This document shows, in pieces, positions 9,522 through 18,356 of a stretch of 64,000 bases of DNA. The notes beneath the pieces are model-generated. The model had not been told where the DNA came from, did no database searches, and was given only the letters and a program-made list of their open reading frames with translations. Origin of the DNA: Planctomycetota bacterium (GTDB lineage Bacteria; Planctomycetota; Planctomycetia; Pirellulales; PLA5); assembly GCA_003576845.1 (NCBI GenBank), contig QEVJ01000011.1:29626-93625 (forward strand). The letters run 5' to 3'. The position numbers and the translations under genes were made by a program. The stretch's first letter is position 1; each line of letters opens with the position of its first letter.

Positions 9522-9914
9522 ATGCAAATCCTCGGCATTGGCACCGACATCATCGAATGTCTTCGCATCGCGAAGATGATCGAGCGGCACGGCGAGCGGT
9601 TCGTCTCGCGGGTGTTCACGCCGCTGGAGATCGAGTATTGCGCGACGCGGCGGGCGGCGACGCAGCACTACGCCGGACGCTGGGCCGCCAAGGAAGCGAT
9701 CATGAAGGCCCTCGGCACCGGCTGGGTACGCGGCGTCAACTGGACCGACATAGAGATCCGCAACGAACCGGGTGGGAAGCCGTCGACCGCGTTTCGCGGG
9801 GCCGTTCGAGATCTCGTCGCGGCGCTGGGAATCACCGACGTGCTGCTCAGCATTTCGCATTGCCGCAGTCATGCCGTCGCGTATGCGATGGCGGTGGTCG
9901 AGGACGAGGAGTAG
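9522..9914 (+). CDS. acpS: Holo-[acyl-carrier-protein] synthase
   Basis: AcpS transfers the 4'-phosphopantetheine arm from CoA to a serine of apo-ACP, activating it for fatty acid synthesis. At 130 aa it has family length. GIGTDIIE (Asp9) and RWAAKEAIMKALGTG (Glu58, Lys57) are the two Mg/CoA-binding signatures. The C-terminal ISHCRSHAVAYAMA block is also typical. The ATG is preceded only by C-rich heptamers, so translation probably starts without a Shine-Dalgarno contact. Confidence 0.95.
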   Translation: MQILGIGTDIIECLRIAKMIERHGERFVSRVFTPLEIEYCATRRAATQHYAGRWAAKEAIMKALGTGWVRGVNWTDIEIRNEPGGKPSTAFRGAVRDLVAALGITDVLLSISHCRSHAVAYAMAVVEDEE

Positions 9915-9940
9915 CAGGCGAGAGGCACGAGGAGAATGCG

Positions 9941-10825
9941 GTGACGATGCTCGTTGAGCTGGTGCAAGCGAATACCGCGGACGGAGTGCGGCTCGACGGA
10001 GCGCTGTTGCCGCGGCGCGGCGACGATGCGATCGCACGGCGGATCGGACTCGACGCCGTGCTCTGCCTGCACGGCGCGGGAAGTCATTTTTACGGCTCGT
10101 CGATCTTTCCGGGATTGCTTGACACCTTCGCGGCGCTCGGCCTGGCCGTGCTGCGCGTGAACACGCGGGGGCACGACATCGTCAGCACGGCGGCGACCGA
10201 ACGCGGACCGAAGCGGTTCGGCGGCGCGTTCGAGATCGTCGACGATTGCCGGTACGACGTGGCGGCGTGGCTCGATTTTCTCGCCGGCCGCGGGTTGTCG
10301 CGCGTCGCCGTCGTGGGACATAGTCTCGGCGCGGTCAAAGCGATCTATGCTTTGGCGAACGCTCCGCACGATGCGGCGCGGGGGCTGATCGCGATTTCGC
10401 CTCCGCGGCTTTCGTTTCAGCACTTTCGCAATTCGCCGCGCGACGCCGAGTTCTTCGCGGCCATCACTACCGCCCAGGAGCACGCCGCCGCCGGTCGTGG
10501 CGAGACGCTGATGGAGGTCACGTTTCCGCTGCCGTACTTGATTACTGCGGCGGGCTACGTCGACAAGTACGGCCCGGCGGAGCGGTACGACTTTTTGAAC
10601 CACATCGTCCGCATCGCATGCCCGAGCTTGTTCCTGTTCGGCGAGTTGGAACTCGCCCAGAACGCGGCATTCTCCGGTCTAGCCGAGGCGGTCGAGCGTG
10701 CGCCCGCCGGTCCGTGTCCACGCGAATTGGCCACGATCCCGCGGGCGAACCATTTCTACGTCGGCGTCGACGAAGCGCTCGCGGCACGAGTCGGCAAGTG
10801 GCTGGAAGCAACGTTCGCACACTGA
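9941..10825 (+). CDS. Alpha/beta hydrolase
   Basis: The product is a 294-aa alpha/beta-hydrolase. CLHGAGSHF near 42-50 forms the oxyanion region after the first strand. VVGHSLGA carries the nucleophile Ser128 in the GxSxG elbow. NHFYVG near 270 gives the catalytic His. The cap region 145-220 is short. I start at GTG 9941, which has AGGAG at 9930-9934 with 6-base spacing. The gene begins 27 bases after acpS and is probably in the same transcript. Substrate cannot be told from the sequence. Confidence 0.75.
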   Translation: MTMLVELVQANTADGVRLDGALLPRRGDDAIARRIGLDAVLCLHGAGSHFYGSSIFPGLLDTFAALGLAVLRVNTRGHDIVSTAATERGPKRFGGAFEIVDDCRYDVAAWLDFLAGRGLSRVAVVGHSLGAVKAIYALANAPHDAARGLIAISPPRLSFQHFRNSPRDAEFFAAITTAQEHAAAGRGETLMEVTFPLPYLITAAGYVDKYGPAERYDFLNHIVRIACPSLFLFGELELAQNAAFSGLAEAVERAPAGPCPRELATIPRANHFYVGVDEALAARVGKWLEATFAH

Positions 10826-11038
10826 AGAATCGCGCCGCCTGTCTCCTGGCTCCCTTCTCCCCAGCACGCCGCGAATTTCCCTTGCCGCAACCGCCGTTCG
10901 AGCCGATAATGAGAACGTCGGGCGACCGTTCGGTTTCCATCCCTGCCCGGCGGAGATCGTCTTTCTCAACCCTTGACCGGCAGGCCGGTCGGCTCCCGCG
11001 CCGCATTCGAAACGAGCCTTAACACTCGGCGCATTCTC

Positions 11039-12139
11039 ATGGAAAACAGCAAGCTGCGCAGGCAAATTGCCTGGGAAGCCGCGCGTTTGATGTACGTGCG
11101 GCAGGAATCGGAGTACTTTCGGGCGAAGCAGAAGGCGGCCCGGCGGATTTGCCGCGGTTGGGTCAAGCCCGCGGACCTGCCGAGCAACGCCGAGATTCGC
11201 GACCAGATTCAGCTTCAAGCCCGGCTGCACGAGGGCGACAAGCGGCTCGAAAACCTTCGCGAGATGCGGCTCGAAGCCCTGCGGATCATGCGGATGCTGC
11301 GGGCGTTTCGGCCGCGGCTCATCGGCAGCACGCTCACCGGCCACATCCGCAAGGGATCGGATATCGACCTGCACGTGTTTTCGGACAGCATCGAAGCCGT
11401 GACCGGCGCGCTCGACATGGAGGGCATCGTCTACGACGTCGAACGCAAGCAGGTCCGCAAGCACAACGAAGAGCGCGTGTTCACCCACGTTCACATCCGC
11501 GAGCGGTTTCCGATCGAACTGACCATCTACGCGGAGAATTTGGTGAGCTACGGCTTCAAAAGCTCGATCACCGGCAAGCTGATCGAGCGGATGAGCATCG
11601 CCGAACTCGAGCAGTTCCTCGAACGCGAATACCCGGCGGTCTCGCTCGATGCGGAGGAACTCGAAGCCGAGTCGAAGATCGACCGGTTCGCGATGTACGA
11701 GATTCTGCTGCTGCCGCTGGAGAAGGTGAAACAAAGTCCCAAGTGGCATCCCGAGGGCGATGCGCTCTACCATAGCTTGCAGGTGTTCGACTTGGCGTGC
11801 GACGAGCTGCCCTACGACGAGGAGTTTCTGACGGCGGCGCTATTGCACGACGTAGGCAAGGCGATCGACAACGAGCGGCACGTCGAAGCGGCGCTCGAAG
11901 CGCTCTCCGACTACTGCACGCCGCGCACGCTGTGGCTGATCGAGCACCACATGCTGGGGCACCAGTTGCGCGACGGCACGCTCGGCGCCCGCGCGCGGCG
12001 GCGCTTGGCGGAACACGAAGACTACGACACGCTGCTGTTGCTTTCGGACTGCGACCGCAACGGCCGGGAACGCGGGGTAGCGGCGAGCGAGTTGGACGAG
12101 GCGCTCGACTACCTGCGGGAGTTGGCACAGGAGGAGTGA
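11039..12139 (+). CDS. Nucleotidyltransferase-fold and HD-domain protein
   Basis: The product is 366 aa from ATG 11039. An N-terminal helical part (residues 1-90) precedes a Pol-beta-type nucleotidyltransferase core: GST near 96-98 and GSDIDLHV at 106-113, with ERFPIELTIY supplying the third acidic position. The C-terminal half has an HD phosphohydrolase domain: HSLQVF near 245, LLHDVGKAID with the HD pair at 270-271, and a third His in IEHHMLGH near 305. The combination recalls tRNA-nucleotidyltransferase/HD proteins, but the RNA-binding arm is missing. It may be a nucleotide-signalling or RNA-repair enzyme; this is inference. Confidence 0.7.
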   Translation: MENSKLRRQIAWEAARLMYVRQESEYFRAKQKAARRICRGWVKPADLPSNAEIRDQIQLQARLHEGDKRLENLREMRLEALRIMRMLRAFRPRLIGSTLTGHIRKGSDIDLHVFSDSIEAVTGALDMEGIVYDVERKQVRKHNEERVFTHVHIRERFPIELTIYAENLVSYGFKSSITGKLIERMSIAELEQFLEREYPAVSLDAEELEAESKIDRFAMYEILLLPLEKVKQSPKWHPEGDALYHSLQVFDLACDELPYDEEFLTAALLHDVGKAIDNERHVEAALEALSDYCTPRTLWLIEHHMLGHQLRDGTLGARARRRLAEHEDYDTLLLLSDCDRNGRERGVAASELDEALDYLRELAQEE

Positions 12140-12214
12140 GCCGTTCGCAGACCATTTGCTCGTGCATCGCGAACCATGTTAGAATTCAGACACCTCACGA
12201 AGGAGTCACGTCCT

Positions 12215-12424
12215 ATGCCAGCGACGCGCGAAGAGATACTTAGTGCAGCAATGCAGTTGCCTGAAGCGGACCGACTGTCGATCGCCGCTCAACTTCTGGA
12301 TACGATTCCGGACGATGCGCCGGGGTTGTCGATGGACGACGAGGGCTTACTTGAAGAGTTGGAGCGTCGATTCAACGATAAGGCCGGTGCGGTTCCGTTC
12401 TGCGAGCTTTGGAAGCAAGAGTGA
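12215..12424 (+). CDS. Putative addiction-module antidote protein, orphan
   Basis: The 69-aa product begins MPATREEILSAAMQLPEADRLSIAAQLLDTI, the typical helix pattern of the putative addiction-module component family (RelB-like antidote). It ends with LEELERRFNDKAGAVPFCELW, the toxin-contact region of the family. AAGGAG lies 9 bases before ATG 12215. In most genomes a RelE/ParE toxin gene follows directly. Here the next gene is on the opposite strand, so the antidote is an orphan. Confidence 0.75.
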   Translation: MPATREEILSAAMQLPEADRLSIAAQLLDTIPDDAPGLSMDDEGLLEELERRFNDKAGAVPFCELWKQE

Positions 12425-12461
12425 CACCGGCTCCAAGCCTCACTGCCAACGAGCGTAAAAG

Positions 12462-12498
12462 AAGCGGCGTCGAAGGCAACTCGCCGTCGACGCCGCTT
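12462..12498 (-). terminator. Rho-independent terminator for the minus-strand gene
   Basis: A perfect 12-bp stem (12462-12473 with 12487-12498) has a 13-base loop. Read on the minus strand it is followed by CTTTTACG, so it terminates the gene ending at 12531. It also separates that gene from the convergent antidote gene. Confidence 0.75.
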
Positions 12499-12530
12499 TG
12501 GATTTCAGCGATTCATCTTGCGGTTGGGCC

Positions 12531-14165
12531 TTAGAACGCTCCGCCGCCGGCCGCGCCGAACAGGCCGATGGCCTTGCCGGCGAGGTTGATAATGCCCTGT
12601 TCGACTTCCATGCGATACCGGACGCCGTTCGGGATCGGCCGCAGCGCGACGCGGTAGTGGTCCTTGCCTTTGAACTTGGCCACTTCGTCGGCCAACATGC
12701 CGGCGATCGGGTTATCGCCCTGCATCGAAGCGGCAAAGTTGACGATCGGACCGGCGGAGATGCTGAACTCGAGCGGCGCGACTTCCTTCTCGCCCGCGGC
12801 CTTCGAGGCGTCCATCGCCTTCTTGAGGTTCGCAGCCGCGTCGCGGCCGCACGAGAAATACACGCTGTTCGCGTCGAAGCCGATCACCACGTCGAACTTC
12901 TCGCCGAGGAACTTCACCGCGTCCCGATCGGGCACCGGAATGCTCATCGTGTGAAAGCGGGCGCCGGCATGCGAATCGGCGTTGAACTCCATGCCCGGAA
13001 AGTCCGGCTCGTCCTTGGCGACTTCGACCACGTCTTTGAGGGCCTTCTCGACCTTTTCGGCGTCGGCGACGTGACCGCCCACGACGACGGAGAGGGCATC
13101 GGGCTTGAGGACGACCGAGGCGGCCATGTCAAACTTGCCGCTGTCGATCGTGGCGGCCAGCGCATCCATCACGTTGTTGAAGGCGCTCTTCACGGCGGCC
13201 CGCTGCTCGTCCGTGCGGAAGTTTGCTTCCTTTTCGATCTCCTTGAGCATCTGGTCGCGGACGCTCTTCATAGCGGCGACGGATTGGTCGGCGTCTTCCT
13301 TGCTGATCTTGCCCGAGAGGTTGAATTTGCCTGCCGCATCGTCTTGCAGAAAGCCGGCGAAGCGGGTGGTGGCGTTTTCGTAGGCAGCGAACTTCTTCGA
13401 CGTTTCGCTGCCGCTCTTGGCGACCCAGTTGAGGTCGACGAAGGTCTTCTTCTCCTTGTCGTCTACCGACCAGCCGAGCGTGAGGTGCTCGGTGTCGTCG
13501 ATCAGCTTGACGATTTCGTCGATCGCCGCGGTGGCCGTTTCCATGCGGGCCTTGAATTCCTCTTCGGTTTCACCGTCGAGGCGGTCGGCTTGTTGCACGC
13601 CGCTCTTGAGAGCGCCCATCGCCAGATCGCGCATGTGCTCGGGAATATTCTGGATCAATGCCCGAACGCAGATGTCGTATTCCTTCTCTTGCCCATTGAG
13701 CAACTTTTGCGGATCGGCGGGCAGGTCGGTGAGCGAGTCGATGTTATCGCTCAAATAGGCCCAGGCGCCTTGTTGCTTGGCGAACGCGCGGCCGCGCCCC
13801 AGGCGGACTTCATACGCGCCGTCGCCCGCGTCCTCGGCGGCGAACGCGGGGATGGACATAAAGGCCTTGAAGTCGGAAACCGGGATGAAACCGACCGTGC
13901 GGAAGCCCAAGCCGTCGCTCGTCACGAGCACGCCGGCGGGCTTGGTCTTGTCGACGCCCTTGGTAAAGCCGGCCGCGCCGAACTTGACGATATTGGTCAG
14001 CGCCTGGCTCTCGGCCATTTCGCCGAGCTTGTCGACGTTCGAGAGCAAGCGGTCGAGGCTGGCCGCCGACGCGACGATCACCGGCTTCGGATCCTCGGCC
14101 GACGAACGCGATGCGCCGCACAGCAGCAGGGCCACCGCCAGGGTGGACAATAGGGACTTTCTCAC
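12531..14165 (-). CDS. Secreted protein of unknown function
   Basis: The product is 544 aa from GTG 14165, which has GAGGAG 8 bases upstream. A signal peptide is clear: RKSLLSTLAVALLLCGASRSSA. The mature protein is a large soluble domain without obvious enzymatic motifs. It has alternating helices and strands, repeated VDKL/LTNIV and ADAEKVEKALKDVVEVAK-like segments, and a short Gly-rich tail (LFGAAGGGAF). The overall style matches long exported planctomycete proteins of unknown role. I do not recognise a named domain. It ends at a good terminator and stands alone. Confidence 0.75.
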   Translation of the reverse strand: MRKSLLSTLAVALLLCGASRSSAEDPKPVIVASAASLDRLLSNVDKLGEMAESQALTNIVKFGAAGFTKGVDKTKPAGVLVTSDGLGFRTVGFIPVSDFKAFMSIPAFAAEDAGDGAYEVRLGRGRAFAKQQGAWAYLSDNIDSLTDLPADPQKLLNGQEKEYDICVRALIQNIPEHMRDLAMGALKSGVQQADRLDGETEEEFKARMETATAAIDEIVKLIDDTEHLTLGWSVDDKEKKTFVDLNWVAKSGSETSKKFAAYENATTRFAGFLQDDAAGKFNLSGKISKEDADQSVAAMKSVRDQMLKEIEKEANFRTDEQRAAVKSAFNNVMDALAATIDSGKFDMAASVVLKPDALSVVVGGHVADAEKVEKALKDVVEVAKDEPDFPGMEFNADSHAGARFHTMSIPVPDRDAVKFLGEKFDVVIGFDANSVYFSCGRDAAANLKKAMDASKAAGEKEVAPLEFSISAGPIVNFAASMQGDNPIAGMLADEVAKFKGKDHYRVALRPIPNGVRYRMEVEQGIINLAGKAIGLFGAAGGGAF

Positions 14166-14397
14166 GTGTCGAATCTCCTCAAAGTGAATGGACAGAATGC
14201 CGCAGCGGTCGCCCGGCGTATTTGATTGGCAAGCGGCAAGGGCGGGCAATCCGCCGCGCCGTCGAACGGCCACTTATGATGGCGGTAAAACGTTCGGACG
14301 GCTATACCCGCGGGCCGCTGGATAAGTTTTGGTCACGGCGGCCGAAACCAAGCGGGATTCGCCCGCATAGCCCCGGCGTCGATTTCCCCCCGGTGCC

Positions 14398-14429
14398 CAT
14401 TTAGCCCCTGGTGAGCACACCGGGGCAAT
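14398..14429. repeat. Dispersed hairpin element, copy 1
   Basis: A CATTTAGCCCC element whose arms (GCCCCTGGTG and CACACCGGGGC) fold back. A near-identical copy is at 45158-45190. It lies in the 329-base gap between the GTG of the secreted protein and the end of infA, where I see no gene. Confidence 0.65.
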
Positions 14430-14494
14430 CCGCAGCGCGCAGTACGACCCCGCCGAAGAACCGGCCCAACCCCGGCCAAGAACCCCGCGGGCGA

Positions 14495-14716
14495 TTACCG
14501 CTCGCGGTAGGTGATGCGCCCCTTGGTGAGGTCGTAGGGCGACAACTCGACCCGCACCTTATCCCCCGGGACGATGCGGATGAAATGCTTGCGCATGCGA
14601 CCCGCGACGTGGGCCAGAACTTCGTGGCCCCCTTCGATTTCGACGCGGAATCGCGTGTTCGCAAGTGCTTGCGTGACCACGCCCTCGACTTCGAGAGCTT
14701 CTTCCTTCTGCGCCAT
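14495..14716 (-). CDS. infA: Translation initiation factor IF-1
   Basis: IF-1 is an OB-fold protein that occupies the 30S A site during initiation. The 73-aa product has the complete family sequence, from [26 protein letters not shown] to the closing [13 protein letters not shown]. The start is ATG 14716. The frame is open further upstream, but those residues have no family match. It is monocistronic here. The 420 bases between this gene and galM must hold both divergent promoters. No clear consensus could be assigned. Confidence 0.97.
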   Translation of the reverse strand: MAQKEEALEVEGVVTQALANTRFRVEIEGGHEVLAHVAGRMRKHFIRIVPGDKVRVELSPYDLTKGRITYRER

Positions 14717-14993
14717 AAACGGCTCCCCGGCGACCTTGTTCCTGGACGCGACAATGCCCGGCCGAGAAACGACGGCCAACGAGGGCAGCGCCAGGCAGGA
14801 CCGATTGCACCCGCCGCCGGACGGCAATCGCTCCAGATAATACGACCCACAATAGCATACCACACGGCGCAACCGAGTCCAGGCGAACGAAAAAACTCAC
14901 GGCCCGCGGCCACCGATACGGAGCGAACGACCGCACCGAGGGGTTCGGCGGGGAGATGACCGGGAAAATGCGCGGTCGCCACTGGCCGGATCG

Positions 14994-15032
14994 CGTCTAA
15001 ACGCCGGGTCTAAATGCCGCGTCTAAATGCCG
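14994..15032. repeat. Three 13-bp tandem units upstream of galM
   Basis: Three units of the form CGTCTAAATGCCG lie side by side 108 bases before the galM start, in the divergent infA-galM promoter region. They could be operator sites or simple slippage. Confidence 0.7.
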
Positions 15033-15139
15033 TAACCGACACATTTTACATTTCCCGCCCGGTGAACTAGATTGGGCATTCGTCCGGAAGCTGCAATGCG
15101 CCGGAACCTGCCGTGTCATTCACCTGCGGAGACTAGATC

Positions 15140-16309
15140 ATGCGTCCTGGAACCACCCGATTCGGCGGCCTGGCCTTGGCGGTCGCGGCGACGCTGCTCG
15201 CCGGCGATGCCGAAGCTGGCCCGCTGCGCAAGATTCGCAAAAGGAGCAATCTCACCGTGTCCGTCACGCAACAGTCGTTCGGCAAGACCCAAGCCGGCCA
15301 AGAGATTTCCGAGTGGACCCTGACGAACGGCTCGGGCGTCGAGGTGCGGGTGATCAACTTCGGGGCGCTGGTCACCTCGGTGAGAACGCCCGACCGCGAG
15401 GGGAAACTCGGCGAGATCACCCTCGGCTTCGACAACTTTGCCGGTTGGGAAAAGAATCCGCCGTATTTCGGCGTGACGGCGGGCCGCTTCTGCAATCGGA
15501 TCGCCGGCGGCAAGTTCACCATCGACGGCGTCGAATACAAGCTCGCCACGAATAACGGCCCGAACCACTTGCACGGCGGCATCGTCGGCTTCAATAAGCG
15601 CGTCTGGACCCCGGCCGGCACGAAGCAATCGAGCGACGCGGCCAGCGTGGCGTTCAAGTATCAGAGCAAAGACGGCGAGGAAGGCTATCCGGGCAACCTC
15701 GACGTGCTCGTGACGTATACGCTGACCGACGCCGACGAGTTGCGGATCGACTACGAAGCCAAGACCGATAAGGCGACGCACGTCAATCTGACGAACCATG
15801 CGTATTGGAATCTCGCCGGCCGCGGCAGCGGCGACGTGCTCGGCCATGAAATTACGATCAATGCCGACCGCTACTTGCCGGTCGACGACACGGCAATTCC
15901 GACGGGCGAGTTGGCGCCGGTTAAGAACACGCCGATGGACCTCACGAAGCCGCAGAAGATCGGCGCGAAGATCAAGGAAGTCGTGGGCGGCGGCGGCGGT
16001 TACGACCACTGCTACGCCCTCAATCGCACGGACGCCGACAAGGGCAAGCTCGTCCTTGCCGCCCGCGTCCACGAACCAAAGTCGGGCCGGATGCTCGAAA
16101 TCACGACCACGGAGCCGGGCGTCCAGTTCTACACCGGCAACTTCCTCGACGGCACGCCCGACAACGCCGGCAACAAGCAGCATTGGGGCTTCTGCCTGGA
16201 AACGCAACACTTTCCCGATGCGCCGAACAAGCCGGAATTCAAATCGACGCTGTTAAAACCGGGCGAGACGTTTAGGTCGTCGACGGTGCATGTGTTTTCG
16301 GTGAAGTAG
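15140..16309 (+). CDS. Secreted aldose 1-epimerase (mutarotase)
   Basis: Aldose 1-epimerase interconverts the alpha and beta anomers of free sugars. The 389-aa product has a signal peptide (residues 1-26, GLALAVAATLLAGDAEA), then the galactose mutarotase fold. Family motifs include INFGALVTSV, TAGRFCNRIAGGKF, NHLHGG (catalytic His region), TNHAYWNLAG and the late catalytic-Glu region ending in CLETQHFPDAPN. GGAGA lies 10 bases before the ATG. Export suggests it acts on sugars released outside the cytoplasm. The usual GalM is cytoplasmic. Confidence 0.92.
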   Translation: MRPGTTRFGGLALAVAATLLAGDAEAGPLRKIRKRSNLTVSVTQQSFGKTQAGQEISEWTLTNGSGVEVRVINFGALVTSVRTPDREGKLGEITLGFDNFAGWEKNPPYFGVTAGRFCNRIAGGKFTIDGVEYKLATNNGPNHLHGGIVGFNKRVWTPAGTKQSSDAASVAFKYQSKDGEEGYPGNLDVLVTYTLTDADELRIDYEAKTDKATHVNLTNHAYWNLAGRGSGDVLGHEITINADRYLPVDDTAIPTGELAPVKNTPMDLTKPQKIGAKIKEVVGGGGGYDHCYALNRTDADKGKLVLAARVHEPKSGRMLEITTTEPGVQFYTGNFLDGTPDNAGNKQHWGFCLETQHFPDAPNKPEFKSTLLKPGETFRSSTVHVFSVK

Positions 16310-16418
16310 CGCCGCCACGGTGCCGGTTCGCTCTTTGCTCGCAGTGCCACTCGCTGGAGTTGTGAACTTCTGTGCCACGAAGTAGAACGCTTCCTCTCAG
16401 AATCTTTCCGACGATGCC

Positions 16419-16787
16419 ATGGAAACCTTCTGTGACGACCCAAGAATCTTCGGCTTCTGGCAATCGGAGGACATCAACGGCGTTCCCCAAGACCCAATGT
16501 GGGCCGTCCACGAATTCCGCCGCGATGGAACCGTGATCAGGGCAACGGTGTGGATCGAGAACGGCAAGGTCGAGCGTTTTGTCGACGAAACCGACGATTT
16601 CACGTTCTTGAAAGGGCAACTGCGACGTGGTCGCCGCAACCAAGTGGGAGTTCTGGAAACCGACTACCAAGACCAGCCGCTTCGCTTCGTGAACGGCGAA
16701 ATCCAATTCGACTATGAGGATTCGCCAGGCGTCGCGACATGGATAAGAATCGAGTCAGTCGAAGCCGTCGACCGCAAACGCCGCTAA
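16419..16787 (+). CDS. Hypothetical protein
   Basis: A 122-aa product without signal peptide or membrane segment. It is rich in Trp, acidic and aromatic residues (FWQSEDINGVPQDPMWAVHEF, VWIENGKVERFVDETDDF) and reads as a small beta-sheet protein, perhaps a lipocalin-like or immunity-type fold. No family recognised. Codon use fits a real gene, but no clear Shine-Dalgarno is seen. Confidence 0.5.
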   Translation: METFCDDPRIFGFWQSEDINGVPQDPMWAVHEFRRDGTVIRATVWIENGKVERFVDETDDFTFLKGQLRRGRRNQVGVLETDYQDQPLRFVNGEIQFDYEDSPGVATWIRIESVEAVDRKRR

Positions 16788-17023
16788 CCCTTCTTGCGCA
16801 TTGAAGACCGTGACTCCTGCTTTTCCGTCGCGTCACCATTGCAGCATGTGCGTGAAAACAGGCGGAGAAACGGCGTTTGGGCGAACCGACGAGCGTTAAC
16901 TGCGTTAACTGCGTTGAGCGCCGCCCGCCCGGCATTCATTGCCCACGGACTTCGCTTGGCTCGCGGCCGGGTGGCACTGACGCCGACGTTGCCGTGAATC
17001 TCCGCCGCCATTATCGTGGGGTG

Positions 17024-17042
17024 GCACTGGCTCGGCCAGTGC
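17024..17042. repeat. Palindromic GCACTGGC element
   Basis: Two 8-bp arms (GCACTGGC and GCCAGTGC) with a 3-base loop. Member of the dispersed TGGCAC palindrome family. Confidence 0.65.
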
Positions 17043-17145
17043 TGGGGTGGGGACGGACTCGGCGAGCACGTTGGCCCAGTCCCTTGACTTCGCAGCGCCG
17101 TGTGGTCGGCCAATGACGCATCGCAAGACGATCCGTCACTTTCGC

Positions 17146-17176
17146 AGGTGGCACTGGTGGCTTTACCCACCAGTGC
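17146..17176. repeat. Palindromic element, 10-bp arms
   Basis: GCACTGGTGG (17151-17160) pairs perfectly with CCACCAGTGC (17167-17176) over a 6-base loop. The flank GGTG is shared with the inverted copy at 17317-17349. Confidence 0.8.
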
Positions 17177-17316
17177 AGGGTCTAGGACGCGCTCTCCATT
17201 CTCGTGCGCCCGGTCCCGTTATTGCCCAATGCGCTCGGGCCGAAAGACATCGCTTCACCTGTCGCGCATGGCAAGCACGAACAATCATCGAGAACGGAAA
17301 GCCAGTCCGGGCCGCC

Positions 17317-17349
17317 GCACTGGTGGGTGAAGCCACCAGTGCCACCCCA
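17317..17349. repeat. Palindromic element, inverted copy
   Basis: GCACTGGTGG (17317-17326) and CCACCAGTGC (17333-17342) pair over GTGAAG. Read on the minus strand it matches the element at 17146-17176 with one mismatch, including its outer GGTG. Confidence 0.8.
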
Positions 17350-17378
17350 CGAGGAATCGACACGGCACGCAGCGAGCA

Positions 17379-17594
17379 TTAGCCACGATCGGCGCCACCC
17401 GCCGGGCATTCATTGCCCATCGACTTGGATTGGCTCGCCGGCTTTGCCTGCCATACCGGCCGACCGGACGCAAGCTGGCGGCGAGCGGCGTCTTCGGCGA
17501 TCGCGGCGATGTTTCCGCCAAAGCGCTCGGATATCTCGCGCCGAATCCGGTGGATTTCTTCGATGGGCGTTTCCGGTTCTGGCTTATGAATCAT
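17379..17594 (-). CDS. Small partner gene of the PIN toxin, possible antitoxin
   Basis: The 71-aa product begins MIHKPEPETPIEEIHRIRREISERFGGNIAAI, a helical pattern seen in small proteins encoded next to PIN-domain genes of this type. It overlaps the end of the PIN gene by 11 bases, so the two are translationally coupled. A TTG six bases upstream, with GAGGAG in front, is an alternative start. The last 20 or so residues (SKSMGNECPAGGADRG) are translated from the dispersed direct repeat at 17391-17437, so the original C-terminus may have been lost. An antitoxin role is inferred from position only. Confidence 0.6.
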   Translation of the reverse strand: MIHKPEPETPIEEIHRIRREISERFGGNIAAIAEDAARRQLASGRPVWQAKPASQSKSMGNECPAGGADRG

Positions 17595-18060
17595 CGCCAA
17601 GCAACTCCTCGGGCGTGCAAATGATCGGGATCGGAATGCCAGCTTCCATTAGGAATTCGTGAATGCGGGGCAGTATCCTGGCGTTCGCGATGTGCCGGCA
17701 GTTCCACGTCAGTAGGTAGTTTACGCGGTGATGCACCACAGCGGCGATGTGCAACGCATCGACCTGTGCATTTGCCGGCAAGATCGCCCGCGACAGGATC
17801 CTTTCGGCAATTTGGATTATTTCGGGAGCGTTGGACAGGATCGGAATGCCGTCCAGGAATCGTATTCGCTCGGCGGCAAGGTCTGGATCGCCGGCAGAGA
17901 TTTCGTCAATCACGTACTGCGAAACGACCAAATCATAATTGAACCGCTCGGTGTCCCACCATTTTTGAGTCAGTAACTGATGCGCCGCCGTGACAAGATG
18001 GGAACTCGTGCGTTGCTGCAGGTAACTTACCACGGATGTTTCGATGTAAACGCTATCCAT
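17584..18060 (-). CDS. PIN-domain protein, VapC-like toxin
   Basis: PIN domains are Mg-dependent ribonucleases, and in type II toxin-antitoxin pairs they cut tRNA or rRNA. The 158-aa product starts MDSVYIETSVVSYLQQR, the form of PIN opening in which Glu takes the place of the usual Asp. It continues with SQYVIDEISAGD, QVDALHIAAVVHHRVNYLLTWNCRHIANA (second and third acidic regions) and a typical end. The small partner gene follows with an overlap. The pair sits beside repeat-rich DNA, which fits a mobile module. Confidence 0.75.
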   Translation of the reverse strand: MDSVYIETSVVSYLQQRTSSHLVTAAHQLLTQKWWDTERFNYDLVVSQYVIDEISAGDPDLAAERIRFLDGIPILSNAPEIIQIAERILSRAILPANAQVDALHIAAVVHHRVNYLLTWNCRHIANARILPRIHEFLMEAGIPIPIICTPEELLGDDS

Positions 18061-18356
18061 GTATTTGAGGCCGACCACCGCCGAGCCGGAAAAGCTGGGT
18101 TTTCAGGGGCGCCGCTCCGCCTATGATTCTACGCGGGCCGCGCAGAAGCCGCCATCCGCTGATTTGCCTGGCTGCGTCAAACGGCGTTCGATCGAGTGGC
18201 CAGGGTGCCACATTGTCGAAAAAACGTGCTTCGCTGGCGAAACCTTGCGGCCCGGTCGGCGCACCAATCTTTGCGCCGTCGCGGTATAATGCCTGTGGGG
18301 TTTTAGGGTCCCGACGCGGCCGTTTTCCGCTGCGGCCTTTTCAGAAGGAATCTGCC

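Larger units (their letters stand above)
16919..17437. repeat. Pair of direct repeats (about 46 bp) bounding a repeat-rich spacer
   Basis: Copies at about 16919-16964 and 17391-17437 share GGCATTCATTGCCCA followed by a CGACTT...TTGGCTCGC block. The 590 bases from 16788 to 17378 hold no convincing gene. They consist of these repeats, a GTTAACTGC tandem and three palindromic elements listed separately. The second copy is translated as the tail of the small gene 17379-17594. Confidence 0.75.

Noticed and set aside
12498..14153. 551-codon plus-strand frame opposite the secreted protein gene
   Set aside because: The minus-strand frame has a signal peptide, Shine-Dalgarno and terminator; the plus frame has none.
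16788..17378. Small genes in the repeat-rich spacer
   Set aside because: All frames there translate the dispersed repeats and have no family features.
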